64,000 nt of DNA from contig NZ_CADFEB010000003.1 of NCBI RefSeq assembly GCF_902833085.1, positions 310,001 to 374,000 on the forward strand. The letters are read 5' to 3'. Source of the stretch: Burkholderia ubonensis (GTDB lineage: Bacteria > Pseudomonadota > Gammaproteobacteria > Burkholderiales > Burkholderiaceae). The notes under the pieces are model-generated. The model saw only the letters and a program-made list of their open reading frames with translations, was not told the origin of the DNA and did not search any database. Below are positions 52,115 through 62,137 of this stretch, piece by piece. A program made the position numbers and the translations under genes. Position 1 is the stretch's first letter. Each line of letters starts with the position of its first letter.

Positions 52115-54004
52115 GTGGATCCGCGACTGCTCGACTACTACAACCAGGAACTGATCTATATGCGCGAGCTCGCGACCGAGTTCGCGCACGCGCACCCGAA
52201 GATCGCGCGGCGGCTCGGCATGCAGGCCGGCGAAGTGGCCGACCCGTATGTCGAGCGGCTGATCGAGTCGTTCTGCTTCATGGCCGCGCGCATGCAGATC
52301 AAGCTCGACGCGGAGTTTCCGCGCTTCACGGGCCGGCTGCTCGAAGTGCTCTATCCGAACTACGTCGCGCCCACGCCGTCGATGGCGGTCGCGCGCCTGT
52401 ATCCGAGCCGCACCGAAGGCAATCTCGCGGACGGCTTCCGGATCGCGCGCGGCACCGCGTTCGCCGCGCGCGTGCCGGCCGGCGAGAAGACCGCCTGCCA
52501 GTTCCGCAGCAGCCAGGACGTGGTGCTCTATCCGCTGGAAATCGCCGACGCGCGGCTGACCGGGATTCCGCCCGACATCCCGGCGCTCGACCGCTACGTG
52601 CCGGCCGGCACGCAGGTACGCGGCGCGCTGCGGCTGCGGCTGCGCACGACCGGCAACGTCCGCATCGCCGACCTGAAGGGCCTCGACCGCCTGCCGCTGT
52701 ACCTGGCGGGCGACGACCAGGTCGCGTCGCACCTGTTCGAGCTGCTGCACGCGGGCGGCATCGCGACGATCATCGGCGCACCGGGCGAATTCGCGACGCC
52801 GGGCCGCCCGCTTGCCGCGGTGACGGCCGATGCGGTCGTCCACGAAGGGCTCGGCGCCGACCAGGGCCTGCTGCCGCTCACGTGGTCGAAGTTTCACGGG
52901 CACAACCTGCTGCACGAGTACTTCGCGTGCCCGGCGCGGTTCTATTTCTTCGCGCTGACGGGGCTCGAGGAGGGCCTGCGCCGCGTGAGCGGGCCGGAAG
53001 TCGAGATCGTCGTGCTGCTCGGCCAGCCGCCCGAGCGGCTCGCGAACGTCGTCGATGCATCGCGCTTCGCGCTGTTCTGCACGCCGGTGATCAACCTGTT
53101 TCCGCGCCACCTGGACCGCATCGAGCTGTCGTCCGGGCAGACCGAATTCCATCTGGTGCCGGCGCGGCTCGCGCCGCTCGACTACGAGGTGTATTCGGTC
53201 GAGGCGATGTACGGGCAGGTCGCGGCGACCTCGGCCGAGCTCGAGTTCCGGCCGCTGTACCAGACGCTGAACGACGACGAGCGCAACCACGGCCGCTATT
53301 TCTCGACGCGCCGCGAAAGCCGGCTCGCATCGGATTCGGCGCGCCGCTACGGCACGCGCACGCCCTACGTCGGCACCGAGATGTTCGTGTCGCTCGTCGA
53401 CCAGAACGAAGCGCCGTATGGCGAGGACATCCGCTACCTGTCGGTCGACGCGCTGGTGACGAACCGCGACCTGCCGAGCCTCGTGCCGCGCGACGGCGTG
53501 AACGACCTGACGGTGGCCGAATCCGCGCCGCTCGAAAGCGTCGGGCTGATCCGCGCGCCGAGCGTGCCGAAGCCGCCGTTCGCGGAGCGCGAGATGGCGT
53601 GGCGGCTGATCCGCCAGCTCAACTTCAACTACCTGCCGCTCGAGGAACTCGACCACCGGCCCGGCGGCCAGGGCCTGCGCGACCTGCTGCGGCTGTTCGT
53701 GGCCGGCGACGAGGCCGACAACCGCCGGCAGATCGAGAGCCTGATCGGCGTGAAGACGCGGCCGGTCACCCGCAAGCTGCCCGGCGCGGGGCCGCTCGTG
53801 TTCGGGCGCGGGATCGAATGCGCGCTGACCGTCGACGAGCCGGGGTTTTCCGGCGTGAGCCCCTACCTGTTCGGCGTGGTGCTCGAACACTATCTGGCGC
53901 GGCACGTATCGATCAACGTCTTCACGCAGACCGAGCTGCACTCGGTGCAGCGCGGCCGCATCGCCCGCTGGCCGGTGCGCATGGGCGCGCGGGGAGGGGC
54001 ATGA
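52115..54004 (+). CDS. tssF: T6SS baseplate protein TssF
   Basis: A 629-residue TssF starting at a GTG (52115). The hallmark start is DPRLLDYYNQELIYMRELAT, then FAHAHPKIARRLGM, DPYVERLIESFCFMAARMQI and FTGRLLEVLYPNYVAPTPSM. The length is normal. Its stop overlaps the tssG start by ATGA, so the wedge partners TssF and TssG are made together. Confidence 0.96.
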   Translation: MDPRLLDYYNQELIYMRELATEFAHAHPKIARRLGMQAGEVADPYVERLIESFCFMAARMQIKLDAEFPRFTGRLLEVLYPNYVAPTPSMAVARLYPSRTEGNLADGFRIARGTAFAARVPAGEKTACQFRSSQDVVLYPLEIADARLTGIPPDIPALDRYVPAGTQVRGALRLRLRTTGNVRIADLKGLDRLPLYLAGDDQVASHLFELLHAGGIATIIGAPGEFATPGRPLAAVTADAVVHEGLGADQGLLPLTWSKFHGHNLLHEYFACPARFYFFALTGLEEGLRRVSGPEVEIVVLLGQPPERLANVVDASRFALFCTPVINLFPRHLDRIELSSGQTEFHLVPARLAPLDYEVYSVEAMYGQVAATSAELEFRPLYQTLNDDERNHGRYFSTRRESRLASDSARRYGTRTPYVGTEMFVSLVDQNEAPYGEDIRYLSVDALVTNRDLPSLVPRDGVNDLTVAESAPLESVGLIRAPSVPKPPFAEREMAWRLIRQLNFNYLPLEELDHRPGGQGLRDLLRLFVAGDEADNRRQIESLIGVKTRPVTRKLPGAGPLVFGRGIECALTVDEPGFSGVSPYLFGVVLEHYLARHVSINVFTQTELHSVQRGRIARWPVRMGARGGA

Positions 54005-55110
54005 CGATGCGCGCGACGCCCGAGACCGACGTGCCTGCCGTGCCCGCCGTGCCCGAAGCTGCGCTGTCGCCGCAGTTGCGCGCGCGCCTGCTGGCCGAGC
54101 CGTGGCGCTACGGCTTCCTGTCGCTGCTGCGGCGCATCGGCGCGGACCCGCGCATCGATCCGGTCGGCACCGCGAAGCGCCCGCGGGCGGAGCCGTTCCG
54201 GCTCGGCCAGCAGCCGAGCCTCGCGTTCTCGCCGCGCGAGATCGCGAGCGTCGGCGATGCGGGCGGGCGAATCCGGGTGCGCCTGTTCGGCCTCGGCATG
54301 CTCGGGCCGAACGGGCCGTTGCCGATCCACGTGACGGAGATCGCGCGCGATCGCGAGGAGAGCCGCCGCGATCCGACGCTCGGCAATTTCCTCGACATCT
54401 TCCACCACCGCTACCTGACGCTGCTGTACCGCGCGTGGGCATCGGCGCAGGCGGCGGCCGGCCTCGACCGGCCCGGCGACGAACGGTTCTCGTTCTACGT
54501 CGCGTGCCTCACCGGCCAGGACGCCGGCGAGATCGGCCGCCGTCCGCTGCCCGCGCATGCGCGGCTGTCGGCGTCGCCGCACCTGGTGCGCGAGGCGCGC
54601 AATCCGGACGGCCTGCGCATGACGCTCGAGCGCTACTTCGGCGTGCCGGTCGCGCTCGACGAGAACGTGCTGCACTGGATCGCGGTGGACCCGCTCGAGC
54701 ACAGCCATCTGGGCAGGCCGGGCAGCGCGTCGACGATGGCCGAAGGCGCGCTGCTCGGCGAGCTCGTGCCGGACCGTCAGCACAAGTTCCGCCTCGTCGT
54801 CGGGCCGCTCGACATCGCCGATTACCTGCGCTTCACGCCGCAGGGCGAGGATCTCCCGCAACTCGTCGAATGGGTGCGGGCGTTCGTCGGCTACGAATTC
54901 GAATGGGAGCTGGAGCTGCGCATCCGGCCGAACGGCGCGCCGCCGGCCGTGATCGGCGGGCCGCAGCAGCTCGGCTGGTCCGGATGGCTCGGGCGCTCGC
55001 CCTCCGGCGAGCCCGTGACGGGCATGCGCTTCGAGCCCGAGCGCTATGTCGACCAGTTCGCCCGCCACGGCGGCCCGCCCGATTCCACTGCGCAGGAATG
55101 CAAACGATGA
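54001..55110 (+). CDS. tssG: T6SS baseplate protein TssG
   Basis: A 369-residue TssG. Visible are EPWRYGFLSLLRRIGADP, FRLGQQPSLAFSPREIASV, LFGLGMLGPNGPLPIHVTE, FLDIFHHRYLTLLYRAWASA and LRMTLERYFGVPVAL. It overlaps tssF at the start and tssA at the end, both by ATGA. Confidence 0.95.
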   Translation: MTMRATPETDVPAVPAVPEAALSPQLRARLLAEPWRYGFLSLLRRIGADPRIDPVGTAKRPRAEPFRLGQQPSLAFSPREIASVGDAGGRIRVRLFGLGMLGPNGPLPIHVTEIARDREESRRDPTLGNFLDIFHHRYLTLLYRAWASAQAAAGLDRPGDERFSFYVACLTGQDAGEIGRRPLPAHARLSASPHLVREARNPDGLRMTLERYFGVPVALDENVLHWIAVDPLEHSHLGRPGSASTMAEGALLGELVPDRQHKFRLVVGPLDIADYLRFTPQGEDLPQLVEWVRAFVGYEFEWELELRIRPNGAPPAVIGGPQQLGWSGWLGRSPSGEPVTGMRFEPERYVDQFARHGGPPDSTAQECKR

Positions 55111-56189
55111 GCCACCACCGAACCCACGCCGGCCGGTCCGCCGCCGCGCGCACGCCGAATACGCACGACTGGATGGCGCCGGTCGATCCCGCGGCCCCTT
55201 GCGGCGCGGACCTTGAATACGATCCCGAGTTCGTCGTGCTGGCGGCGAAGGTCGCGCCGCGCGCGGAAGCCCAGTACGGCGACTTCGTCGGCTCGCCGGA
55301 ACCGGTGAACTGGAACGACGTCGAGCGCGACTGCCGGCGGCTGATGATGCGCAGCAAGGACATGCGCCTCGCGATCCTGTTCACCCGCTGCCGCACCCGG
55401 CTCGGCGGCGCGGCGGGCCTCGCGGAAGGCACCGGCCTGCTGGCCGGCTGGCTGGCCGCGTTTGCGGACGGCATTCACCCGCAGCCCGGCGTCGACGCCG
55501 ATCGCGACGCGGCGCTGGAGATCCGGATGAACGCGCTGCAGGCGCTGACCGACCCCGACGGCCTGCTCGCGGACTTGCGCGAGATCACGCTGGCCCGGTC
55601 GACCGCGATCCGCCTGCAGATGCGCGACGTCGAACGCGCGTTCGCGCAGCCGCGCGCGGCCGATGCGCTGGCGCCGGAGTCGGTGCTGCGCCAGCTCGAC
55701 GAATTGCGCGCGCAGCAGCCGGCCGCGCTGGCGGGCTTCGACGATGCGCTCGCGAGCGTCGCCGCGATCGACGCATGGAGTCGCGACCACCTCGACGCGT
55801 ATGCACCCGACCTGTCGGCGCTAGATGCGCTGCTGCGGCTCGTCGCGGGACGGCAGGCGCGCGCGGCGGACGCGGCGCTGGAGGCGGCACCCGACGACGC
55901 GCTGCCGATGCAGGACGCCGGCGGCGCGCAGCCGGACGAAGCGTGGCCGGCGCCCGCCGAAGGCGTGGCGGATGCCGTGCGCCCCAGCGTGCGCGGGACG
56001 CCGCCGGATCGGGTCGCCGCAGCCGAATTGATCCGCGACGCGCGCCTGTGGTTCGAGCAGCACGAGCCGAGCAGCCCGGTTCCGGTGCTGCTCAGGCGTG
56101 CAGAGCATCTGGTCGGGAAGCGCTACGCGGAAGTGGTGCATGCGATTCCGGCCGAGCTGCTGTCGCTATGGGCCGGCGACGCGCCGTGA
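55107..56189 (+). CDS. tssA: T6SS assembly cap protein TssA
   Basis: A 360-residue TssA with the N-terminal ImpA domain (APCGADLEYDPEFVVLAAKV, WNDVERDCRRLMMRSKDMRL, LLAGWLAAFADGIHPQP) and a C-terminal helical region ending AAELIRDARLWFEQHEPSSP, VPVLLRRAEHLVGKRYAEVV. I start at 55107, which overlaps the tssG stop; ATG at 55098 would add three residues but lies directly against AGGA. The short C-terminal form suggests the class that stays at the baseplate, though this is inferred. Confidence 0.92.
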   Translation: MSHHRTHAGRSAAARTPNTHDWMAPVDPAAPCGADLEYDPEFVVLAAKVAPRAEAQYGDFVGSPEPVNWNDVERDCRRLMMRSKDMRLAILFTRCRTRLGGAAGLAEGTGLLAGWLAAFADGIHPQPGVDADRDAALEIRMNALQALTDPDGLLADLREITLARSTAIRLQMRDVERAFAQPRAADALAPESVLRQLDELRAQQPAALAGFDDALASVAAIDAWSRDHLDAYAPDLSALDALLRLVAGRQARAADAALEAAPDDALPMQDAGGAQPDEAWPAPAEGVADAVRPSVRGTPPDRVAAAELIRDARLWFEQHEPSSPVPVLLRRAEHLVGKRYAEVVHAIPAELLSLWAGDAP

Positions 56190-56260
56190 CAGCACCGGGA
56201 CACGCCGCGCGCACTTCGGCGCGCGTCACCGCTTGATACCGTTTCTGGAGGGATTCCGTC

Positions 56261-58540
56261 ATGCCGAATGTTCCTGCCGCACGCACCGTGATGGTCGGCG
56301 GCCCCGCGCTGCCGACGACGCCCGTCGGCGAACCCGCGCTGCAGTTGAGCGCGATCCACGGCAATGAAGCGTTGTCGGAGATCTACGCGTACACGCTCGA
56401 CTGCCTGACGCCGCCGGACCTGGCGATGCCGGAAGAGCAGGCCGCCAACCTCGACCTGAAGGCGATGATCGGCAAGGCGTTGACCGTGACCGTGCAGCTC
56501 GACGGGATGGGCTCGTTCGTGCCCGGGATGCCGGGCGTCTCCGGCGCCGCCCATATCGGGCAGGGCAAGCGCGAGATCAGCGGCATCGTGACCGGCGCGA
56601 GCTTCGCAGGGCAGCTGAACCGGCAGTGCCGTTACCGCCTGACGATGCAGCCGTGGATCTACCTTGCCGACCAGCGCTCGGACTACCGGATCTTCCAGAA
56701 CAAGACCGTCGACGAGATCATCGACGACGTGCTGAAGACGTATTCGTATTCCTATGACAAGCGGCTGAGCGGCCGGTATCCGAAGCTCGTCTACCAGGTG
56801 CAGTACGGCGAGACGGATTTCGCGTTCATCCAGCGATTGATGCAGGAGCACGGCATCTACTGGTTCTTCGAGCATTCGAACAAGGTGCACCGGATGGTGC
56901 TCGTCGATCACCTGGGCGCGCACAAGCCGGTCGACAGCGCCGCGTACCGCACGCTGCGGTACTACCCGCCGGGGCACAAGATCGACATGGAGCACGTCGA
57001 CGCGTTCAACACGACGGAGCGCATCCAGTCCGGCCGCTGGACCACGAACGACTTCGATTTCGAGAAGCCGAACGCGCGGCTCGGCGTCGAGAACGCGCTG
57101 CCGCAGGACACCGCGCACAACGGGCTCGAACGCTACGAATGGCCGGGCGACTATGCGGACCCGGTGCACGGCGAGCATTTCGCGCGGGTGCGGATGGAGG
57201 AAGTGCGCGCGCAAGGGGAGCGCGCGTCGGGCGGCGGCAACGTGCGCGACGTCGTGTGCGGCACGACGTTCACGCTGGAGGGCTATCCGCACGACGACGC
57301 GAACCGGGAGTACCTGGTGCTCGGCGCGTCGTTCGAAGCCGTGGAAACGGTCGGAGCGACCGGTCCGGGCGAATTCCGGATCGGCACGTCGTTCGTCGTG
57401 CAGCCAGCGACCACGGTGTTCCGGCCGCCGCGCACGGTGCCGCGGCCGCGCACGCGCGGGCCGCAGACGGCGGTCGTGACCGGGCCGCAAGGGCAGGACA
57501 TCTGGACCGACCAGTACGGGCGCGTGAAGCTGAAGTTCCACTGGGACCGCTCGCCGGTGCGCGACCAGAATTCGTCGTGCTGGGTGCGGGTGTCGTATGC
57601 ATGGGCGGGGAACAGCTTCGGCGGCATCCATATCCCGCGCGTCGGCTCGGAGGTGATCGTCGATTTCGAGAACGGCGACCCGGACCGGCCGATCGTGACC
57701 GGACAGGTGTTCAACGCGCTGCACATGCCGCCGTGGCCGCTGCCGGACCATGCGACGCAGAGCGGGATGCTGAGCCGCACGCCCGCCGGCAGCGGCGAGC
57801 AGGCGAACATGCTGCGCTTCGAGGACAAGCCCGGTGAAGAGCAGGTCAAGCTGCATGCGCAGCGCAATTACGACGTGTCGGTGGAAAGGGATGCGACGAA
57901 GGCGGTCGGGCGCAAGCATCTGACGATGGTGGGACTGGATTTGATGCCGGTGTCGTCCACGCGCTCGCCGCTGGATCGGCTGGTCGACGTGCTGCGGAGA
58001 GGGGGCGCGGCGCGCGGCGCGTCGGCGGGGCAGCAGCTTGCTTTGCAGCAGCAACAGCGGCAGCAGCAATATCAGCCTCTGAAGCAGCAGCGTCAGTTTC
58101 AATTGACGGGCGCGCCTCAGGCGCTCGCCGCGAACGTCGCGAAGACGCTTCAGGAAATCGTCAGCATCCTCACGAGCCCTTTTGCGACGGCTTCGGTGAG
58201 TACCGTACAGGGGGCGTCCACGTCCGTGGTGTTCGGCGATACGAAGGGGGTGAACGTCGGCCATACCGTGACGGTCACCAGTGGCGATGCACGGTCGGAA
58301 GTCAATGGAACGGATTTCTCGATGAAGTCGAACAGCGTTTCGTTGACCGGCGCGTCCGAGAGTTTCACCGGATTCGGCACGAGTCATACGGGAACGGGTG
58401 TCGACACGAAGGGTTGCGGCATCTCGGCAACCGGGGCGAGTATCTCGACGACTGGCGTGAGCATCGACGTGACGGGAATATCGGTGTCCAGATCGAACCT
58501 CACGACCAAGAGCATCGGGGGACTGGATATAAAGTTTTGA
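56261..58540 (+). CDS. vgrG: T6SS spike protein VgrG with Gln-rich extension
   Basis: A 759-residue VgrG. The gp27-like part covers residues ~1-390 (DEIIDDVLKTYSYSYDKRLS, QYGETDFAFIQRLMQEHGIY, WFFEH). The gp5-like part covers ~390-560 (GPQGQDIWTDQYGRVKLKFH, CWVRVSYAWAGNSFGGIHIP, RVGSEVIVDFENGDPDRPIV). After ~575 comes a stretch with many Gln residues (~595-620), then a Gly/Ser/Thr-rich repeat needle (VSLTGASESFTGFGTSHTGT, GVSIDVTGISVS). No enzyme domain is visible, so it is a carrier spike. It lies 31 bp upstream of the DUF2169 gene. Confidence 0.95.
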   Translation: MPNVPAARTVMVGGPALPTTPVGEPALQLSAIHGNEALSEIYAYTLDCLTPPDLAMPEEQAANLDLKAMIGKALTVTVQLDGMGSFVPGMPGVSGAAHIGQGKREISGIVTGASFAGQLNRQCRYRLTMQPWIYLADQRSDYRIFQNKTVDEIIDDVLKTYSYSYDKRLSGRYPKLVYQVQYGETDFAFIQRLMQEHGIYWFFEHSNKVHRMVLVDHLGAHKPVDSAAYRTLRYYPPGHKIDMEHVDAFNTTERIQSGRWTTNDFDFEKPNARLGVENALPQDTAHNGLERYEWPGDYADPVHGEHFARVRMEEVRAQGERASGGGNVRDVVCGTTFTLEGYPHDDANREYLVLGASFEAVETVGATGPGEFRIGTSFVVQPATTVFRPPRTVPRPRTRGPQTAVVTGPQGQDIWTDQYGRVKLKFHWDRSPVRDQNSSCWVRVSYAWAGNSFGGIHIPRVGSEVIVDFENGDPDRPIVTGQVFNALHMPPWPLPDHATQSGMLSRTPAGSGEQANMLRFEDKPGEEQVKLHAQRNYDVSVERDATKAVGRKHLTMVGLDLMPVSSTRSPLDRLVDVLRRGGAARGASAGQQLALQQQQRQQQYQPLKQQRQFQLTGAPQALAANVAKTLQEIVSILTSPFATASVSTVQGASTSVVFGDTKGVNVGHTVTVTSGDARSEVNGTDFSMKSNSVSLTGASESFTGFGTSHTGTGVDTKGCGISATGASISTTGVSIDVTGISVSRSNLTTKSIGGLDIKF

Positions 58541-58571
58541 CCGGACTTTCAAAAAAACATCAGTATGTCGA

Positions 58572-61019
58572 ATGAAAATCATCAAACCACTTAGGCTAAG
58601 CCCGCTGACACGCCTCTACCGGATGCGCGGCGAAGAGCATCTCGGCATCGCGGCGCTGATGGTCGCGACATTGGGCGATGCTCCGCAATTGCTGATGGAC
58701 ACGGAACTCTGGAGTCTGGCCGGCGAGGAACTCGGCGATTACACGCTCGACATGGCGTTGCCGAAAGCGCATCCGGAATTTCTCGTGTCCGGCTACGCGT
58801 ACGGCAACGGCGGCGGGACCTGCGAGGTTGGCGTTCATTTCAACGGCATCGAGAAGCGACTGCGAGTATCCGGCGATCGTCGATGGGACGGCCCGCACAT
58901 CACCGCACCGGAGCCGTTCGAGCGCCTGAAGCTCGATTGGGATCTCGCCTACGGCGGCGCGGGCTGCGCCGACAATCCGCGCGGTCGTGGCATCGCGATG
59001 CCTGATGACGCCGTGCACCTTCTGCCGAACATCGAATCTCCGCACGACCCGATGCGCTTCCGTGACCAGCGCCCCGTGCCGGCAGGCTTCTGCCCGATCG
59101 ACGCCGCGTGGCCGCAGCGCGCGAGCCTGCAAGGCGAATACGACCGCCGATGGCTGGAGGAAGACTTCCCGGGCTTTCCGTGCTCGCTCGACCCGCGCTA
59201 CTTCAACATCGCGCCGGCCGATCAGCAATGGATCGAACAGGACGAATGGCCTGACGGCGCGGCCTACGAACTGATGCACCTGCATCCCGACCACGCGTTG
59301 CTGACCGGACGCCTGCCGGCGCTGCGCGCGCGGTCGTTCATCGTGCGCGCGGGCAGCGACACGCCCGAGGAAATCCCGATGCGCCTGACGACCGCATGGT
59401 TCATTCCGCACCGCGAACGCGTGCTGATGATCTACCACGGCGTCACGACGGTCCGGGAGTTCGACGCGAGCGACGTGGACGCGCTGCTGTTCGGCGCGGA
59501 TGCGAGCGGGCAGCCGAGGCCGGCCGACTGGTATCGCCAGGTGATCGACTGGCGAACCCGGCACGAGAAGGCCGCGCTCTATGCGCTGCGCGATCAGGAC
59601 TTGCTGCCCGAGCGCTATCTGTCGCCCGGTTTCCCGGGGATGTCTGGCGCGGCGTCGCAAAGCGTGAGGCAGCAGATCCTGAAGGACAGGTTGAGCGCTT
59701 TGCCGGACGCCCGCCAGATCGACGAACCGCGTCCTGACCAACTGGTCGAGTTCGTCGAGCGTCAAGAGGCGGAGGCTGAAGCGCAGCGCGCCCGTCTGGA
59801 AAAATTGCGCGAAGAAGCTTCGACGAACGAAGCAATCGCCAAGGCGGCGCGGCGCGGTCCGCCGGAACGCATTGCCGCGCCGGATGACGGAGCCGGACCG
59901 ACCGGCCGCTCACGCATGCAGCACATGCAGCACGACGCGGATGCGAGCCTGCGCAAGCTGTACCTGCAGTCAGCGCATCATCAGGAGGCGCCGGATCGGC
60001 TGAGCACGGCCGCGTCGCGATCGCATCGCGAACGCGTCGCCTCGGCGGTCTCCGCAGGACAATCGCTGGAGGGCGCCGACCTCACCGGCGTGGATCTGTC
60101 CGGGATGAGCTTGCGCGGCGCAAGGCTTTCCGGCGCGATGCTCGAAAACGCCGATCTGAGCGACGCCGACCTGACCGGCGCGGCTTTGAACCATGCCGTG
60201 CTGGTGCGCGCCAACCTGAACCGGACGATGCTCCGCAATGCGGACCTTTCCGGCGCAAACCTGTCTCTAGCGGCTTGCGACCACACGGATTTCGCCGGGG
60301 CCAACCTGAGCGATTGCATCGTCGAGCGCGTTCAGTGGCGCTATTGCAGATTGAACGGCGGCGTGCTGGACAACACGCGATTCAGCGAATGCCGTTTCCA
60401 TGCCGTCGATTTCAGTCACGCGACGCTGCGCAACCTGATTTTCATCGAGCAGTCTTTCGACGACGTGGATTTCTCGGGCGCGACGATCCGCAAGATGCTG
60501 CTGATGAACTGTTCGATCGTCAACGTCCGGTTCTCGGCCGCCGATATCGAAGGATTCGGGATCGTCGACACGCAAGCGAACGGGCAGCTTCGCTTCGATC
60601 GCGCGAGCGTGGCCAAGGCCTGCTTCATCCGGCACTGCGACCTGGGCGGTGCCGATTTCTCGTGCGCGATGCTGAATGAAGTCAATTTCCGCGAAACGAA
60701 TCTCGGCGGCGCGGATTTCGGCGGCGCGCACATCACCAACTGCGACTTTACCGATGCACGCCTGAGCGCCGCCCGACTTCGCGGCGCGAAAGTCGAAGGG
60801 AGCAATCTCGTGCGAACCGATTTCACGCAAGCCGACCTTCGCGACACCGACCTCATCGGCGCATTCATGCGGCGCTCGACGCTGGACGGCGCCGATCTGC
60901 GCCGGGCCAACCTGTTTCGCGCGAACCTCGCGCAGATCCTGGCCGACGACGATACGCGCTGGGACGATGCTTACCTCGACAAGGCCATGCGGTATCCATT
61001 GGCGGAGAAACGCAAATGA
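58572..61019 (+). CDS. DUF2169 adaptor fused to pentapeptide repeats
   Basis: An 815-residue fusion. Residues ~1-330 are a DUF2169 domain (LGIAALMVATLGDAPQLLMD, EFLVSGYAYGNGGGTCEVGV, KLDWDLAYGGAGCADNPRG, EEDFPGFPCSLDPRYFNIAP, QQWIEQDEW). Residues ~390-430 are a charged coiled coil. From ~495 to 800 run pentapeptide repeats (ADLTGVDLSGMSLRGARLSG, ANLFRANLAQIL) forming a right-handed helix. A DUF2169 protein of Agrobacterium is a known adaptor that loads a T6SS effector onto VgrG. The repeat half may act as the scaffold. It overlaps the next gene by ATGA. Confidence 0.85.
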   Translation: MKIIKPLRLSPLTRLYRMRGEEHLGIAALMVATLGDAPQLLMDTELWSLAGEELGDYTLDMALPKAHPEFLVSGYAYGNGGGTCEVGVHFNGIEKRLRVSGDRRWDGPHITAPEPFERLKLDWDLAYGGAGCADNPRGRGIAMPDDAVHLLPNIESPHDPMRFRDQRPVPAGFCPIDAAWPQRASLQGEYDRRWLEEDFPGFPCSLDPRYFNIAPADQQWIEQDEWPDGAAYELMHLHPDHALLTGRLPALRARSFIVRAGSDTPEEIPMRLTTAWFIPHRERVLMIYHGVTTVREFDASDVDALLFGADASGQPRPADWYRQVIDWRTRHEKAALYALRDQDLLPERYLSPGFPGMSGAASQSVRQQILKDRLSALPDARQIDEPRPDQLVEFVERQEAEAEAQRARLEKLREEASTNEAIAKAARRGPPERIAAPDDGAGPTGRSRMQHMQHDADASLRKLYLQSAHHQEAPDRLSTAASRSHRERVASAVSAGQSLEGADLTGVDLSGMSLRGARLSGAMLENADLSDADLTGAALNHAVLVRANLNRTMLRNADLSGANLSLAACDHTDFAGANLSDCIVERVQWRYCRLNGGVLDNTRFSECRFHAVDFSHATLRNLIFIEQSFDDVDFSGATIRKMLLMNCSIVNVRFSAADIEGFGIVDTQANGQLRFDRASVAKACFIRHCDLGGADFSCAMLNEVNFRETNLGGADFGGAHITNCDFTDARLSAARLRGAKVEGSNLVRTDFTQADLRDTDLIGAFMRRSTLDGADLRRANLFRANLAQILADDDTRWDDAYLDKAMRYPLAEKRK

Positions 61020-62098
61020 GAACGAGCGCAGCACAATTGCATGAAGCGATCCGTCAGGGGCAGGTCATCCGGGATATCGTGATCGATTCGGCGCGCTACG
61101 ACGCGCTGGACTTTTCCGGAGGCGTGTTCGAGCGCGTCAGCTTCGTCAACGCCGGCATGACGCGCGCGCGGTTCGGCGACGCCGTGTTCAACGAATGCCG
61201 CTTTCAACGCGTCGACCTGACGCAGGCGGACTTGTCGAACTGCGTTTTCGAGCAATGCAGCCTCGACGACGTCTGCGTCGCGCAAGGCAATCTGAACGGC
61301 TGCGTGATGAATGCGACGCAGGCCGCCGGCACGGATTTCAGCGGCGCACAGGCGGACGGCTTCAGCTGCATCAAGAGCGACCTGAGCGATTGTCGGTTTC
61401 ATGACGGGCGGATCGAAGCGGCCGTGTTCTGCGAGACGCGGCTCGCGGGCGCCGATTTCACGCGGGCCGAGGTCCGCAAGGCGGTTTTCTACCAGCTCGA
61501 CCTGACGCAATTGCGGCTGGCCGATGCGATTTTCCACGATTCGGTCTTCGCCGAATCCAGTCTGGTCGGCCAGCAGATGCGCGGCCAGCGGATGCATCGC
61601 TGCCAGTTCGTCCGCGCGGATCTGCGCGATGCCGATTTCACCGCTGCCAACCTCGCGTACTGCAATTTCCACGGCGCGAAGTTGTCGGGGGCGCGGCTCG
61701 ACGGCGTCGATGCGCCGTTCAGCATTTTCTACGAGGCCGACGGACAGGGCGCGGCCTGCCGCGACGCGGCGTTGAGCGACAGCATCTGGGTTCAGGCGGA
61801 TCTCCGGCACGTCGATTTCAGCGGGTCGAAACTGGACCGGGCCGTGCTTCAGCACGCGCAATGCCATGGCACGCGCTTTTCGCGGACGAGCCTCGAGGGT
61901 TCGGATTTCTCGTATGCGAACCTGACCGGGGCCGAATTCGACGACGCGTGCTTTGCACGGACCGGTTTTCATGGGGCGATTTCGCCCGATATCGCGTGGC
62001 GCGCGCATCCGGGCGCGATCGAGCGCAATCAGGAATTGGCCGACGCGCAGGCGTGGTCCCGGCGCCGGGATGAACGCAGCGAGCGCGACGATCGGTAG
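61016..62098 (+). CDS. pentapeptide-repeat protein of the T6SS spike module
   Basis: A 360-residue protein made almost wholly of A(D/N)LxxxxF-type pentapeptide repeats (VDLTQADLSNCVFEQCSLDD, ADLRDADFTAANLAYCNFHG, ADLRHVDFSGSKLDRAVLQH). It lacks the DUF2169 part of its neighbour. Start and previous stop overlap (ATGA), so the two repeat helices are made together and may stack or pair. It is probably a structural partner of the adaptor; a DNA-mimic role like Qnr is possible but less likely here. Confidence 0.82.
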   Translation: MRTSAAQLHEAIRQGQVIRDIVIDSARYDALDFSGGVFERVSFVNAGMTRARFGDAVFNECRFQRVDLTQADLSNCVFEQCSLDDVCVAQGNLNGCVMNATQAAGTDFSGAQADGFSCIKSDLSDCRFHDGRIEAAVFCETRLAGADFTRAEVRKAVFYQLDLTQLRLADAIFHDSVFAESSLVGQQMRGQRMHRCQFVRADLRDADFTAANLAYCNFHGAKLSGARLDGVDAPFSIFYEADGQGAACRDAALSDSIWVQADLRHVDFSGSKLDRAVLQHAQCHGTRFSRTSLEGSDFSYANLTGAEFDDACFARTGFHGAISPDIAWRAHPGAIERNQELADAQAWSRRRDERSERDDR

Positions 62099-62137
62099 GA
62101 CTTACTTGTTCGACCCGTCTTGAATCGAGGAGAGAAG

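Noticed and set aside
61016..62098. Pentapeptide protein as a Qnr-type gyrase-protection factor
   Set aside because: It overlaps a T6SS adaptor gene that has the same repeats and lies inside a spike module, so a structural role is the simpler reading.
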